Below are positions 1-8,781 of a stretch of DNA of 64,000 nt, piece after piece (the stretch's first letter is position 1; every line of letters begins with the position of its first letter). The stretch is from an uncultured Bacteroidota bacterium (GTDB taxonomy: Bacteria > Bacteroidota > Bacteroidia > Bacteroidales > P3). The notes below the pieces were generated by a model that was not told where the DNA came from, did no database searches, and saw only the letters and a program-made list of their open reading frames with translations. The translations under genes and the position numbers were made by a program. Location of the stretch: the NCBI GenBank assembly GCA_902778925.1, contig CACYZN010000018.1, forward strand, positions 1 through 64,000. The letters run 5' to 3'.

Positions 1-1
1 G

Positions 2-565
2 AGCCGTCCCGTCGACGTGAAGAAGTACGGCCTCATCTACGGTGGTGCCCAGAAGAACGTCGGCCCTGCCGGTGTCACCTTCTACATCGTCCGCAAGGAC
101 ATCCTCGGCAAGATCACCGACCGCCAGTACATGAACCCGCTGCCCACCATGGTGGACTTCCGCACCCACGCTGCCGAAGAGGCCAAGAACATCAGCATGT
201 TCAACACTCCTCCGGTGAGCGCCATCTTCGTGATGCACGAGACCCTGAAGTGGGTTAAGAACACCATCGGCGGTGTTGCCGAGATGGAGAAGATCAACCT
301 CAAGAAGAGCGCCATGCTGTACGAGGAAATCGACCGCAACAGCATGTTCGTCGGCACCGCTGCCAAGGAAGACCGTTCCATCATGAACCACTGCTGGGTG
401 ATGGCCGAGGGCCGCGAGAACCTGCAGGATGCCTTCATGGCCTTCGCCAAGGAGCGCGGCATGGTCGGCATCAAGGGTCGCGCCAGCCTCTACAACGCTT
501 GCCCCATCGAGGCCGTCGAGGCTCTCGTCCAGTGCATGCAGGACTTCGAGAAAGCCAACAAGTAA
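2..565 (+). CDS. serC: Phosphoserine aminotransferase, C-terminal part (5' end outside window)
   Basis: PLP-dependent aminotransferase that converts 3-phosphohydroxypyruvate and glutamate to phosphoserine in serine biosynthesis (and acts in pyridoxal phosphate synthesis in some bacteria). The reading frame is open from the first bases of the window, so about the last half of the protein is present. The PLP-lysine motif GGAQKNVGPAG is visible near the start of the fragment, followed by the family-typical NTPPVSAIF segment and the C-terminal GIKGRASLYNACP segment. It is followed on the same strand by serA, the preceding pathway enzyme, so the pair makes serine from 3-phosphoglycerate. Identification is firm; only the start is missing. 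Confidence 0.95.
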   Translation, partial: SRPVDVKKYGLIYGGAQKNVGPAGVTFYIVRKDILGKITDRQYMNPLPTMVDFRTHAAEEAKNISMFNTPPVSAIFVMHETLKWVKNTIGGVAEMEKINLKKSAMLYEEIDRNSMFVGTAAKEDRSIMNHCWVMAEGRENLQDAFMAFAKERGMVGIKGRASLYNACPIEAVEALVQCMQDFEKANK

Positions 566-574
566 TTACGCCTA

Positions 575-660
575 ACCCCTGCGGGGTAGAGATCTCGTAG
601 ATCTTGTAGATAATAAAAAAGTTATTGCGTCAGCATAATCTACAAGATCTACAAGATTTC
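575..660. repeat. Inverted repeat of 9-bp units between serC and serA
   Basis: The spacer holds a short hairpin (CCCCTGCGGGG) followed by a larger perfect 15-bp inverted repeat: GTAGATCTTGTAGAT at 597-611 and its reverse complement at 638-652, separated by about 26 bases. Each arm is itself made of short GTAGATC/TTGTAGAT repeats. It could act as an attenuator or mRNA-processing hairpin between the two serine genes, but no U-run follows, so it is not a standard terminator. No -7 box is visible upstream of serA. Confidence 0.6.
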
Positions 661-785
661 GCGAACGCAGTGAACAGGAAAAAATATCAATGGAAATCAG
701 AGACGACGTCAGGCACGGCTATGAGAAGAAGCTTCGCAAGGAGCCTACCTGCGTCTTTTCTGATGAAATAAAGATTATCAAGAAA

Positions 786-1706
786 ATGAAAGTATTAGTT
801 GCAACAGAAAAGCCCTTCGCAAAGGTTGCCGTCGACGGCATCCGCGAGGTTGTTGAGAAGAACGGCTACGAGCTGGCTCTCCTCGAGAAATATACCGACG
901 TGAACGACCTGTACAAGGCCGTTGCCGATGCCGACGCTCTCATCGTCCGCAGCGACAAGGTGACCAAAGAGGTCATCGACCACGCCAAACAGCTGAAGAT
1001 TGTCGTGCGTGCCGGCGCCGGTTTCGACAACCTCGACCTCGAGGCTTGCACCGCCCGTGGCATCGTCGCCATGAACACCCCCGGCCAGAACAGCAACGCC
1101 GTTGCCGAGTTGGTCATGGGTCTGCTCGTCTATGCCGTCCGTAACTTCTACAACGGCAAGAGTGGCAGCGAGCTGATGGGTAAGAAACTTGGTATCCTCG
1201 CCTTCGGTAACGTGGGACGCAACGTGGCCCGCATTGCCAACGGCTTTGGCATGAAGGTCTACGCTTATGACGCCTTCCTCAACGCCGAGCAGATCAACTC
1301 CAGCGGTATCGCCACTGCCGTCGCCAGCCAGGAAGCCCTGTTCGAGACCTGTGACGTGGTGTCGCTGCACATCCCCGCCACCGCCGAGACCAAGCAGAGC
1401 ATCAACTACGACCTCGTAGGCAAGATGCACAAGGGTGGTATCCTCGTCAATAGCGCCCGTAAGGAAGTCATCGACGAGGCTGGCCTGCTCAAACTCATGG
1501 CCGAGCGCACCGACCTGAAGTACATCACCGACATCATGCCCGATGCCGATGCCGAGTTCAAGGCTTTTGAAGGCCGCTACTTCGCCACCCCCAAGAAGAT
1601 GGGTGCCCAGACCGAAGAGGCCAACATCAACGCCGGTATTGCCGCCGCCAACCAGATTGCCGACTTCTTCAAGACCGGCAACAAGAAGTTCCAGGTGAAC
1701 AAATAG
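786..1706 (+). CDS. serA: D-3-phosphoglycerate dehydrogenase, Bacteroides type
   Basis: NAD-dependent oxidation of 3-phosphoglycerate to 3-phosphohydroxypyruvate, the first step of serine synthesis. The 306-residue protein starts MKVLVATEKPFAKVAVDG, the usual N-terminus of the short Bacteroides form that lacks the regulatory ACT domain. An in-frame ATG at 690 would add 32 residues unlike the family, so 786 was chosen. The nucleotide-binding segment GKKLGILAFGNVGRNVARI is visible near residue 150 and the substrate-site arginine region NSARKEVIDE near 222. Where E. coli-type enzymes have the catalytic His (TPHxGA), this protein reads ATPKKMGAQT, as I recall for Bacteroides homologues. It sits directly downstream of serC. 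Confidence 0.93.
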   Translation: MKVLVATEKPFAKVAVDGIREVVEKNGYELALLEKYTDVNDLYKAVADADALIVRSDKVTKEVIDHAKQLKIVVRAGAGFDNLDLEACTARGIVAMNTPGQNSNAVAELVMGLLVYAVRNFYNGKSGSELMGKKLGILAFGNVGRNVARIANGFGMKVYAYDAFLNAEQINSSGIATAVASQEALFETCDVVSLHIPATAETKQSINYDLVGKMHKGGILVNSARKEVIDEAGLLKLMAERTDLKYITDIMPDADAEFKAFEGRYFATPKKMGAQTEEANINAGIAAANQIADFFKTGNKKFQVNK

Positions 1707-1708
1707 TA

Positions 1709-1753
1709 GTTATAGTTGCTATAGTTCCTATAGTCGCTATAGTCTCTATAACC
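1709..1753. repeat. Five tandem 9-bp repeats (consensus GCTATAGTT)
   Basis: Immediately after the serA stop codon there are five consecutive 9-bp units: GTTATAGTT, GCTATAGTT, CCTATAGTC, GCTATAGTC and TCTATAACC. They end six bases before the next start codon, so the array occupies nearly the whole spacer. Function unknown; no promoter or terminator is visible in it. Confidence 0.8.
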
Positions 1754-1758
1754 TTGAT

Positions 1759-2610
1759 ATGCACTTGTGCATTTTCAACCCCGAGCACGACCTTTGCCTT
1801 GCCAAAGGTCGTGCTCATTATATACCGCCGCGTTCGGCCGTCGACTTTGCCCGGCGTGACGCCAATATCATGCAGGTGCTCTATCCTGACGCGGTATGCT
1901 GTTCGGCCTACGATGTGGCCGAGGCGCTCGCCAACCTCGTCGCGCCGCTCACAGCCATCACAACATGGGGGTGGGATGCCGTGGTGAAGCACCAGTTGCT
2001 GAAGCACGGAGTGCGCGCCGAACTGCTACCGACCGACGAGACTATTGCCACCATACGCGAACTGCAACACCGCTCGACAGTGCTGCCACTGCAGCCCGAC
2101 TGCCACACCGCCACAAGCGTGGCCGAGGTGGAGGCGTTGTTGCACAGTCGTGAGCACTGGGTGATGAAAGCCCCGTGGAGCGGGGCTGGGCGGGGCTTAC
2201 GCTGGGTACATGGCTCGCTGACCGACATCGACCGCCACTGGATTGAGAAGGTGACGGCCGAGCAGCGTTGCGTGATTGTGGAACCCCGTCGCGATGTGGT
2301 GGCCGACGTGGCACTCGAGTACTTCGGTACAGCTTTCGCAGGCTATTCTTATTTCAAAACAGGCAGCGGCGTGTACAAAGAAAACCATCCTTGGACCGAT
2401 GCCGCGATCGTGGCCCACTTCGAACACACGGGCTTGTCGGCGATGAAGGCCACGGTTGAGCAATGGCTGCAGGCCAACGTCTGGCCGCGCTATGGCGGAC
2501 CGCTGGGGGTGGATCTGATGGTAGATGCTTCTGGCGCCGTCTATGTAGCCGAGATCAACCTGCGCCACACTATGGGCATGGTGGCCCATGCAAAAAACAA
2601 TCTGCAATGA
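1759..2610 (+). CDS. ATP-grasp-like protein of unknown substrate
   Basis: A 283-residue protein beginning MHLCIFNPEHDLCLA. The middle and C-terminal parts have the layout of an ATP-grasp ligase: a lysine-containing strand WVMKAPWSGAGRGLRW near residue 135 (nucleotide-binding lysine and glycine-rich loop) and a C-terminal metal-binding strand GPLGVDLMVDASGAVYVAEINLR near 250-270, where the acidic residue and the E-I-N pattern are typical of the family. Hence it probably ligates a carboxylate to an amine with ATP, but no substrate can be named. Its stop overlaps the mntP start by 4 bp (ATGA), so the two are co-translated. Assignment to the fold is moderately sure, function is open. Confidence 0.7.
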   Translation: MHLCIFNPEHDLCLAKGRAHYIPPRSAVDFARRDANIMQVLYPDAVCCSAYDVAEALANLVAPLTAITTWGWDAVVKHQLLKHGVRAELLPTDETIATIRELQHRSTVLPLQPDCHTATSVAEVEALLHSREHWVMKAPWSGAGRGLRWVHGSLTDIDRHWIEKVTAEQRCVIVEPRRDVVADVALEYFGTAFAGYSYFKTGSGVYKENHPWTDAAIVAHFEHTGLSAMKATVEQWLQANVWPRYGGPLGVDLMVDASGAVYVAEINLRHTMGMVAHAKNNLQ

Positions 2611-3179
2611 CATTCCTTGAAGCATTGATTCTGGCCCTGGCTCTCTGTGTCGACACCTTGGTTGTGTCGGCCACCACGGCCTTCCGTAGCAAGATTGGCT
2701 ATCGCCGAGGACTGCTTATGGCTCTGATACTTGGCTTTTGCCAGTTCTCATTCCCGTTGGCTGGCGCCGTCATAGGCGACGTGGCCCGTGCCTTTATCGA
2801 GGCGGTCGACCACTGGGTGGCGTTCGGTCTGCTGGCCATCATTGGAGGCAAGATGATTGTGGAAGGACTGCGAGCCGATGAAGAAAAGCCGGAGGCTAAA
2901 TACAACAGCCTCGGCGTGGGTACTTTCTTTCTGCTAGGCGTGGCCACCAGCATAGACGGTCTGGCGGTGGGCATAGGCTTGGGCTTGGACAATCCGATGG
3001 CCACCGTGCTGTGGGTTGTCGCCACCATCGGCGTGGTCACCTTCCTGGTCTCAATGATGGGTATCTACTTCGGCAAGCGCAATATCCCCGTTCCCGAACG
3101 CACCGCCAACATCATAGCCGGCGTGGTGCTGATTGGACTGGGGGTGAAGATTCTGCTCGAGCACCTTTTCTTCGCTTAG
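2607..3179 (+). CDS. mntP: Manganese efflux pump MntP
   Basis: Inner-membrane protein of 190 residues that exports Mn(II). About six hydrophobic segments are visible, arranged as two related halves, each with a conserved Asp in the membrane: LCVDTLVVSATTAF near the N-terminus and ATSIDGLAVGIGL in the second half, the hallmark of MntP. A start at 2607 (MTFLEALILALAL) was chosen because it overlaps the preceding stop by 4 bp and begins right at the first membrane segment; the longer frame from 2463 adds non-conserved sequence overlapping the ATP-grasp gene. No yybP-ykoY-type riboswitch is seen upstream, as expected for a second gene in an operon. Confidence 0.92.
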   Translation: MTFLEALILALALCVDTLVVSATTAFRSKIGYRRGLLMALILGFCQFSFPLAGAVIGDVARAFIEAVDHWVAFGLLAIIGGKMIVEGLRADEEKPEAKYNSLGVGTFFLLGVATSIDGLAVGIGLGLDNPMATVLWVVATIGVVTFLVSMMGIYFGKRNIPVPERTANIIAGVVLIGLGVKILLEHLFFA

Positions 3180-3210
3180 GCTTTTTCTCCCTTACAGGTA
3201 TGCTTCCGGG

Positions 3211-3353
3211 CCGGTATAGGTCCGGTCGTTGTACTATCGTTGTACTATTGTTGTACTATCGTTGTACTATTGAAAACATAAGAACGATAGTACAACAATA
3301 GTACAACGATAGTACAACGGATAGTACAACGAGGCCACCTGAACCGGAGGGGA
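3211..3353. repeat. Palindromic tandem-repeat element, copy A
   Basis: Two arms of tandem 11-bp units face each other. The left arm (about 3225-3272) has four units of the type CGTTGTACTAT/TGTTGTACTAT. The loop reads GAAAACATAAGA. The right arm (about 3284-3332) has the complementary units CGATAGTACAA. The right edge carries a tail ending GAACCGGAGGGGATG (to 3353) that recurs at copy B. It lies between the convergent ends of mntP and the M16 protease gene. The whole would fold into a long cruciform or RNA hairpin. Related copies are at 13.5, 22.9, 40.7 and 54.8 kb. Confidence 0.9.
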
Positions 3354-3391
3354 TGGGGCGAGGAAGGGGGGCGGAAGTGGGGGAGTGGGGG

Positions 3392-3425
3392 AAAAAAAAA
3401 GGCGGTGTGCCGTGGCACACCGCCT
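3392..3425 (-). terminator. Intrinsic terminator of the glyS-M16 protease transcript
   Basis: Read on the minus strand, a perfect 12-bp stem AGGCGGTGTGCC / GGCACACCGCCT is followed directly by a run of nine T (the A run at 3392-3400 on the plus strand). It lies 27 bp beyond the stop codon of the M16 protease gene. Confidence 0.93.
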
Positions 3426-3451
3426 TGATGGGGCAGGGGGTGAGTGTGGGT

Positions 3452-6412
3452 TTAGAACTTGATCATCTTCTTGAACTTCACCTCTTTCACCTCGCCGAAC
3501 TGTTTCAGCGCTTTTTTGTCGAATTGCTTGGCGTTGCCGCTGACGGTGATGATGAGGGGGCGGCCTTCGACGTATTTCTTGTGGAACTCACGCAGGGCTT
3601 TGTAGTCCATGGCGCCAATCTGACGGGTTACCTCGGGGCGCGGGTCGTGGTCGAGCTGTTCCACTTCTTTCCAGTAGCGGACCTGAGCTGGCAGCTGGCG
3701 GAAGGTGTAGTAGTTGCTGTTGCGGACCGAGAGGAGGTAGTCGCGAGCGGGGCCGAATTTGTCCTCGCGGTCGGGGAAGCGGAGCATGAGGTCGCGCACG
3801 GCTTCGATGCCGTCGATGGTTTTGTCGCACTGGGTGCCGAGGTAGGCGTAGTATCGTGCGGGACGGCGGTTGAAGCGGTCGTAGCTGAAGTAGCCGTGGG
3901 TGCTGTAGCCGAGGGAGCGGAATTCTCGTATCTCCTGGAAGAAGACGGAGTTCATGCCACCGCCCATGTACTCGTTAAACATGGCGCAGGCGGCGCGGTC
4001 GGCGTCGTAGTCGAAGTTGGAGGAGGGGATGTAGAAGTCGATGTCGCTCTTGAGGAATTTCTTGTTGGTGGCGTAGTAGACGGCGTCGGCGTCGTGGGTG
4101 AGGGGTTGGCGTATGCGGAGGGGCATGCGGGTGACGTCCTGCTGGACGAGGCCGGACTCGAGGGCTATGGCGGCAATCTCTTTGGCGGCACGGCGGCCTA
4201 CGAAGGTGATGTAGCCGTCGCGCTGGAAGATGTTGTCTAGTAGAGCCACAAGGTCTTCGCCTTTCATCTTTTTAATCTCCTTGATGGTGGCGTGGTCGAT
4301 GTAGCTGCTCTTCTCGCCGAACTGCACATATTCGTATAGGGCGGCGGTCCAGGTGCTGGCGTCGTTCTTGGCGGCTTTCTTGGAGGCTTTAAGGGCTTCT
4401 ACGAGGTTTTCGAGCTGCTGTTTGTCGTGGCGGGGTTTGCGGAGCTTGAGCATGACGAGCTCCATGATTTTGTCGAAGTTCTCTTCGGGTCCGCTGATGT
4501 TGATGAAGCTGTAGTCGTCGCCGGCGCTGAGCGAGAAGGAACCACCGAGGCATTCGAGCTCGGTGCGGTACTGCTCGGCGGTAAGGTCGGCGGCGCCGAT
4601 GGAGGAGAAGTAGGCGGTGGCCTGGTCGATGTTGTGGTTGTCGAATAGGCCGTAGTGGTAGGCTATGTTGAGGGAGAAGAGGTCGTTCTTTGGGTTGCGG
4701 GTGGCGTAGACGTTGCAGTCGGGGGTGGCGGCCACGATGTCGACGTCGCGGTCGAAGTCTATCACCTGGGGACGGATGGGGCGCAGTGGGCGGTCGGCAA
4801 TCTCTTTGGCGAACGACGACTTGGCACCTTGGTTCTTGGCCTCGAGGTGCTCCCAGTCGGGCTTGATGGCGCTCTCCTTGTCGGGGAAGCCCATCGACGA
4901 GCGTACGAGCGTGCAGTGGTCGCGGTCGAAGTATTTTGCCGCCACGTTCATGATGTCTTCCTCGTTCATTTGCTGCAGGTGTTCGTTTTCGGCAAGCCAG
5001 CGCGTGTAGTCGCTACCGGTGGCTTCGAGGTTGAGGAGCAGGTTGGCAATGCTGCTGTAGCTTTCAAGCTGGCGTTTGCGCTCGACGAGGCGGTTCATCT
5101 TGATGCTCTGGAGGAGCTTGTCGCTGAAGCGGCCTTCTTTCACCGAGTCGAGGGCGGCCCAGATGAGTTCTTCGGCGGCGGCGTGCTTCTGGCCAAGGAG
5201 TTTGGGAATATAGAGTATCACGTTGGAGCCGGCGTCCTGAAGCGAGAGGGGCATGAGTTGGGCGGCCATCAGTTTGCCGTCGGACACCATCTCGTCGATC
5301 AGGCCGTTGCCGCCCGACAGGATCTCGCTCAGCACCTCGAGGGTCAGCTCGTCACGGTGGCTGTTTTGCACACCGGGGAAGACCATGAGGCCGGCGCGGA
5401 TGGGGGTCTGTTTCACCTCCTTCACGATGCGCTCGTCGAAGCGGGGCAGCTTGTAGGCCGGCTCTTCGACGCGATCGCCTTTGGGCCAAATGCCGAAGTA
5501 CTTCTCGGCCATCTGGCGGGCCTGGGCGATGTTGAGGTCGCCGACCAGGATGAGGGTCATGTTGGACGCTACGTAGTACTTGTTGTAGAAGCGCTGCATG
5601 GCCGAGGGCTGCGGGTTCTTCAGGTGTTCGTCGAGGCCGATGATGTCGCGGCTGTAGGGGTGCTCGCCAAAGCTCTCGGTGAAGATGTTGCGGCTGAAGG
5701 TGTACATCATCTCGTTGGCGTATAGGTTACGCTCCTCGTAGACGGCTTCCAGCTCGCCCTGGAACAGGCGGTATACGGGGTTGCGGAAGCGTTCGGCGTA
5801 TACTTCCATCCAGTTCTCCAGCTGGTTGGCCGGCAAGGTGTTGTAGTACACCGTGTAGTCGTAGGTAGTGCCAGCGTTGAGGCCGGTGCAGCCCATCTGC
5901 TGCAGTATGGCGTCGGTCTCGTTGGCAATGGCATACTGCGAGGCCTCGATGTTCAGGCGGTTTATCTCGGACTGTATCTTGTGGCGCTCGGCAGGGTCGG
6001 AGGTCTGCTGCATCTTGTCGTAGCAGTCGCTAATCTTTTGCAGCAGGGGTCTCTCGCTCTCCCAGTCGGTGGTGCCGATTTTGTCGGTGCCCTTGAACAT
6101 GATGTGCTCGAAATAGTGGGCAACACCGGTAGCCTTCGGGTCCTCGTTCTTGCTGCCGGCATGCACCAGTACGGCACCGTATATCTTGGGCTGCGAATGC
6201 TCCTCGGCCATGATTACCTTCAGTCCATTCTTAAGGTAGAAGGTCTCCACGTTGAGAGTGCTCTCCTGGCTCTGTGGCTTCTTGACATCCTTCTTTTGGG
6301 AGATGGTGCCACGGTGGCCGCGGACGACAGCGTCGCGGACGCTTTGTTCGATTTGGGCGGGGGCGGTCGCAACGATTGCCAAGGCGGCCACCAGCATGAA
6401 AAGCCGTTTCAT
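3452..6412 (-). CDS. M16 family zinc metalloprotease (pitrilysin/insulinase-like), exported
   Basis: A 986-residue two-halved M16 peptidase. A signal peptide (MKRLFMLVAALAIVATAPAQ) predicts export to the periplasm. The inverted zinc motif HxxEH is present as H99-Y-F-E-H103 in GVAHYFEHIMFKG, with the downstream acidic ligand region ELEAVYEERN near residue 225. The C-terminal half repeats the fold and contains the SLGYSTHGYF-type Arg/Tyr region near 830-840 that contacts substrate. Likely role: degradation of peptides in the cell envelope. It is the last gene of a minus-strand run, 18 bp after glyS, and ends at a strong terminator. The family and activity are well supported; the substrate is not known. 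Confidence 0.92.
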   Translation of the reverse strand: MKRLFMLVAALAIVATAPAQIEQSVRDAVVRGHRGTISQKKDVKKPQSQESTLNVETFYLKNGLKVIMAEEHSQPKIYGAVLVHAGSKNEDPKATGVAHYFEHIMFKGTDKIGTTDWESERPLLQKISDCYDKMQQTSDPAERHKIQSEINRLNIEASQYAIANETDAILQQMGCTGLNAGTTYDYTVYYNTLPANQLENWMEVYAERFRNPVYRLFQGELEAVYEERNLYANEMMYTFSRNIFTESFGEHPYSRDIIGLDEHLKNPQPSAMQRFYNKYYVASNMTLILVGDLNIAQARQMAEKYFGIWPKGDRVEEPAYKLPRFDERIVKEVKQTPIRAGLMVFPGVQNSHRDELTLEVLSEILSGGNGLIDEMVSDGKLMAAQLMPLSLQDAGSNVILYIPKLLGQKHAAAEELIWAALDSVKEGRFSDKLLQSIKMNRLVERKRQLESYSSIANLLLNLEATGSDYTRWLAENEHLQQMNEEDIMNVAAKYFDRDHCTLVRSSMGFPDKESAIKPDWEHLEAKNQGAKSSFAKEIADRPLRPIRPQVIDFDRDVDIVAATPDCNVYATRNPKNDLFSLNIAYHYGLFDNHNIDQATAYFSSIGAADLTAEQYRTELECLGGSFSLSAGDDYSFINISGPEENFDKIMELVMLKLRKPRHDKQQLENLVEALKASKKAAKNDASTWTAALYEYVQFGEKSSYIDHATIKEIKKMKGEDLVALLDNIFQRDGYITFVGRRAAKEIAAIALESGLVQQDVTRMPLRIRQPLTHDADAVYYATNKKFLKSDIDFYIPSSNFDYDADRAACAMFNEYMGGGMNSVFFQEIREFRSLGYSTHGYFSYDRFNRRPARYYAYLGTQCDKTIDGIEAVRDLMLRFPDREDKFGPARDYLLSVRNSNYYTFRQLPAQVRYWKEVEQLDHDPRPEVTRQIGAMDYKALREFHKKYVEGRPLIITVSGNAKQFDKKALKQFGEVKEVKFKKMIKF

Positions 6413-6430
6413 ATTGTGTTGTTTTGTGGG

Positions 6431-7945
6431 TTACAGGCGTGCTTTGAGGTAGGGGAGCAACTGGTCGATGGCCACGCGCTCCTGCTGCATGCTGTCGCGG
6501 TGGCGCACGGTGACGGCGCCGTTCTCCAGGGTGTCGTTGTCCACAGTGATGCAGAACGGGGTACCGATGGCGTCCTGACGGCGGTAGCGGCGGCCGATAG
6601 CGTCCTTCTCGTCGTATTGCACCATCATCTCGGGCATGAGCAGGTGCTGCACCTCGCGGGCCTTTTCGGGCAGACCGTCCTTTTTCACCAGCGGCAGCAC
6701 TGCGGCCTTGTAGGGCGCCAGGCGTGCCGGCAGGTTCAGCACCGTGCGGGTCGAGCCGTCCTCGAGCGACTCCTCCTTCAGCGCATGGCTGAAGACGGCC
6801 AGGAACATGCGGTCCACACCAATCGAAGTCTCTATCACATACGGTGTGTAGTTCTCGTTCAGTTCGCTGTCGAAGTATTGCAGCTTCTTGCCGCTGAACT
6901 CCGAGTGGCGGCTCAAATCGAAGTCGGTACGCGAGTGGATACCTTCCAGCTCCTTGAAGCCGAAGGGGAATCGGAACTCGATGTCGGTGGCGGCATTGGC
7001 GTAGTGGGCCAGTTTCTCGTGGTCGTGGAAGCGGTAGCACTCTTCGGGTATGCCTAGGGCCAGATGCCACTGCAGGCGCTCCTCTTTCCAACGTTTGAAC
7101 CATTCCAGCTCGGTGCCGGGACGCACGAAGAACTGCATCTCCATCTGCTCGAACTCGCGCATGCGGAAGATGAACTGGCGAGCCACTATCTCATTACGGA
7201 AGGCCTTGCCGATTTGGGCTATGCCGAAGGGAACCTTCATGCGGCCACTCTTCTGCACATTGAGGAAATTCACAAAAATGCCCTGCGCAGTCTCGGGGCG
7301 GAGGTACAGCGTGTCCGAGTCGTCTATGACCGAGCCCATCTTGGTGGCGAACATCAGGTTGAACTGGCGGACGTCGGTCCAGTTGCGGGTGCCGCTTATG
7401 GGGCACACGATACCCAGGTCGAGGATAAGCTGCTTCAGGCCGACCAGGTCGTTGGCATTCATCAACTCGGCATACTTGGCCTGTATCTCGTCTATCTGCT
7501 TCTGGTGCTCCAGCACGCGGGCGTTGGTGGTGACGAACTGCTGGCGGTCGAAGGCGTCGCCGAAGCGCTTGTGGGCCTTCTCGCATTCCTTCTCAATCTT
7601 GTCTTCAATCTTGGCTATGTGGTCCTCGATGAGCACGTCGGCACGATAGCGCTTCTTGGAGTCCTTGTTGTCTATCAGCGGGTCGTTGAAAGCGTCCACG
7701 TGGCCGCTGGCCTTCCAGATACGCGGGTGCATGAAGATGGCACTGTCCAGACCCACTATGTTCTCGTGCATCTGCACCATAGCGCGCCACCAGTACTGCT
7801 TTATGTTGTTTTTCAGCTCTACGCCCATCTGGCCATAGTCGTACACGGCGGCCAGTCCGTCGTATATCTCCGAGCTGGGGAAGATGAAACCGTACTCTTT
7901 GGCGTGAGCCACTACTTTTTTGAAGAATTCGTCTTGATTTGCCAT
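6431..7945 (-). CDS. glyS: Glycine--tRNA ligase (homodimeric class II type)
   Basis: Class II aminoacyl-tRNA synthetase that charges tRNA-Gly. The protein has 504 residues, as usual for the Bacteroidetes homodimeric type. The N-terminus EYGFIFPSSEIYDGLAAVYDYG is characteristic (catalytic domain with the substrate-recognising FPSSEIY segment). Motif 2 is seen as FRNEIVARQFIFRMREFEQMEMQFF near residues 250-275, motif 3 as the SIGVDRMFLAVF segment near 395, and the C-terminal anticodon-binding domain follows (LAPYKAAVLPL). It is followed after 18 bp by the M16 protease gene, so they probably share a transcript. Confidence 0.97.
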   Translation of the reverse strand: MANQDEFFKKVVAHAKEYGFIFPSSEIYDGLAAVYDYGQMGVELKNNIKQYWWRAMVQMHENIVGLDSAIFMHPRIWKASGHVDAFNDPLIDNKDSKKRYRADVLIEDHIAKIEDKIEKECEKAHKRFGDAFDRQQFVTTNARVLEHQKQIDEIQAKYAELMNANDLVGLKQLILDLGIVCPISGTRNWTDVRQFNLMFATKMGSVIDDSDTLYLRPETAQGIFVNFLNVQKSGRMKVPFGIAQIGKAFRNEIVARQFIFRMREFEQMEMQFFVRPGTELEWFKRWKEERLQWHLALGIPEECYRFHDHEKLAHYANAATDIEFRFPFGFKELEGIHSRTDFDLSRHSEFSGKKLQYFDSELNENYTPYVIETSIGVDRMFLAVFSHALKEESLEDGSTRTVLNLPARLAPYKAAVLPLVKKDGLPEKAREVQHLLMPEMMVQYDEKDAIGRRYRRQDAIGTPFCITVDNDTLENGAVTVRHRDSMQQERVAIDQLLPYLKARL

Positions 7946-7986
7946 ATTGATTTGTTTTGTTTATTCTAAACGGTAGGTTGCGATGC

Positions 7987-8781
7987 TTATTGTCCTGCGG
8001 TGAGGAATCTTTCCACCTCGTCGAGCTTCAGGGCGTGGTCGACGGTGTAGTCGCCCACCTGCTCGCGTCGCAGCGAGGCGAGGAAGGCGCCGCTGCCGAG
8101 GGCTGTGCCGAAGTCTCGGGCTATAGACCGTATATAGGTGCCTTTGCCACAGGCTATGCGGAAGGCGACTTTCGGCAGCCCTGCCGGGACCACGCACCGT
8201 GGCTTGTCGTACAGGTGCGTAGTGCCGCTGTCGGCGACCGGTTCCGAGGCTCCTTCGGTGCCATCGGTGGTCGAAAGGCTTTCTATCGTGAACTGGTATA
8301 TTTTCACTGCCTTGGGCTGTATGGTCGCCGTAGGGTCGTCGCGGCGGGCGTACTCGTAGGCTCGTTGTCCGTCGACCTTCACCGCGCTGAACATGGGTGG
8401 CACCTGCATCACCGTGCCCACGAAGTCGTGCGTGCCCTTTTCAATCATCGCCGGGGTGATATGAGCTGTGGGGTAGAGGTTGTCGATGGCCTGCTCCATG
8501 TCGTAGCAGGGGGTGGTGGCGCCGAGCACCATGGTGCCGGTGTATGTCTTGTCGCCGTCTTGCAGCTGCGGGATGGTTTTGGTGGCTTTGCCCACGCACA
8601 CAAGCAGCAGTCCTGTGGCCAAAGGATCGAGGGTGCCGGCATGGCCTATCTTGAACGTCTTTAGGCCATAAAGGCGGCGAATAGTGGCTTTCACCTTATT
8701 CACCGCCTGAAACGACGTCCATTGCCGAGGCTTGTCTATCGGCAGCACCAAGCCTGCTTGCAGCTGTTCTAGGCTTATCAT
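7987..8781 (-). CDS. truB: tRNA pseudouridine(55) synthase TruB
   Basis: Makes pseudouridine-55 in the T loop of tRNAs. The 264-residue protein starts [18 protein letters not shown]; this ATG overlaps the uppP stop by 4 bp, whereas the longer frame from 8832 adds basic sequence inside uppP and was not used. The catalytic Asp motif [13 protein letters not shown] is near residue 42, followed by the [13 protein letters not shown] segment and the late [14 protein letters not shown] motif (here [15 protein letters not shown]) near 205. Part of the ftsX-DUF3098-uppP-truB order common in Bacteroidetes. Confidence 0.96.
   Translation of the reverse strand: MISLEQLQAGLVLPIDKPRQWTSFQAVNKVKATIRRLYGLKTFKIGHAGTLDPLATGLLLVCVGKATKTIPQLQDGDKTYTGTMVLGATTPCYDMEQAIDNLYPTAHITPAMIEKGTHDFVGTVMQVPPMFSAVKVDGQRAYEYARRDDPTATIQPKAVKIYQFTIESLSTTDGTEGASEPVADSGTTHLYDKPRCVVPAGLPKVAFRIACGKGTYIRSIARDFGTALGSGAFLASLRREQVGDYTVDHALKLDEVERFLTAGQ

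Noticed and set aside
690..785. N-terminal extension of SerA from the ATG at 690
   Set aside because: The 32 added residues are unlike the family, while MKVLVATEKPFAK at 786 is the usual start.
3225..3332. Tandem repeats that at first look like a CRISPR array
   Set aside because: Units are only 10-11 bp and directly adjacent, with no 25-40 bp unique spacers, and the arms are mirrored. No cas gene is present in the window.
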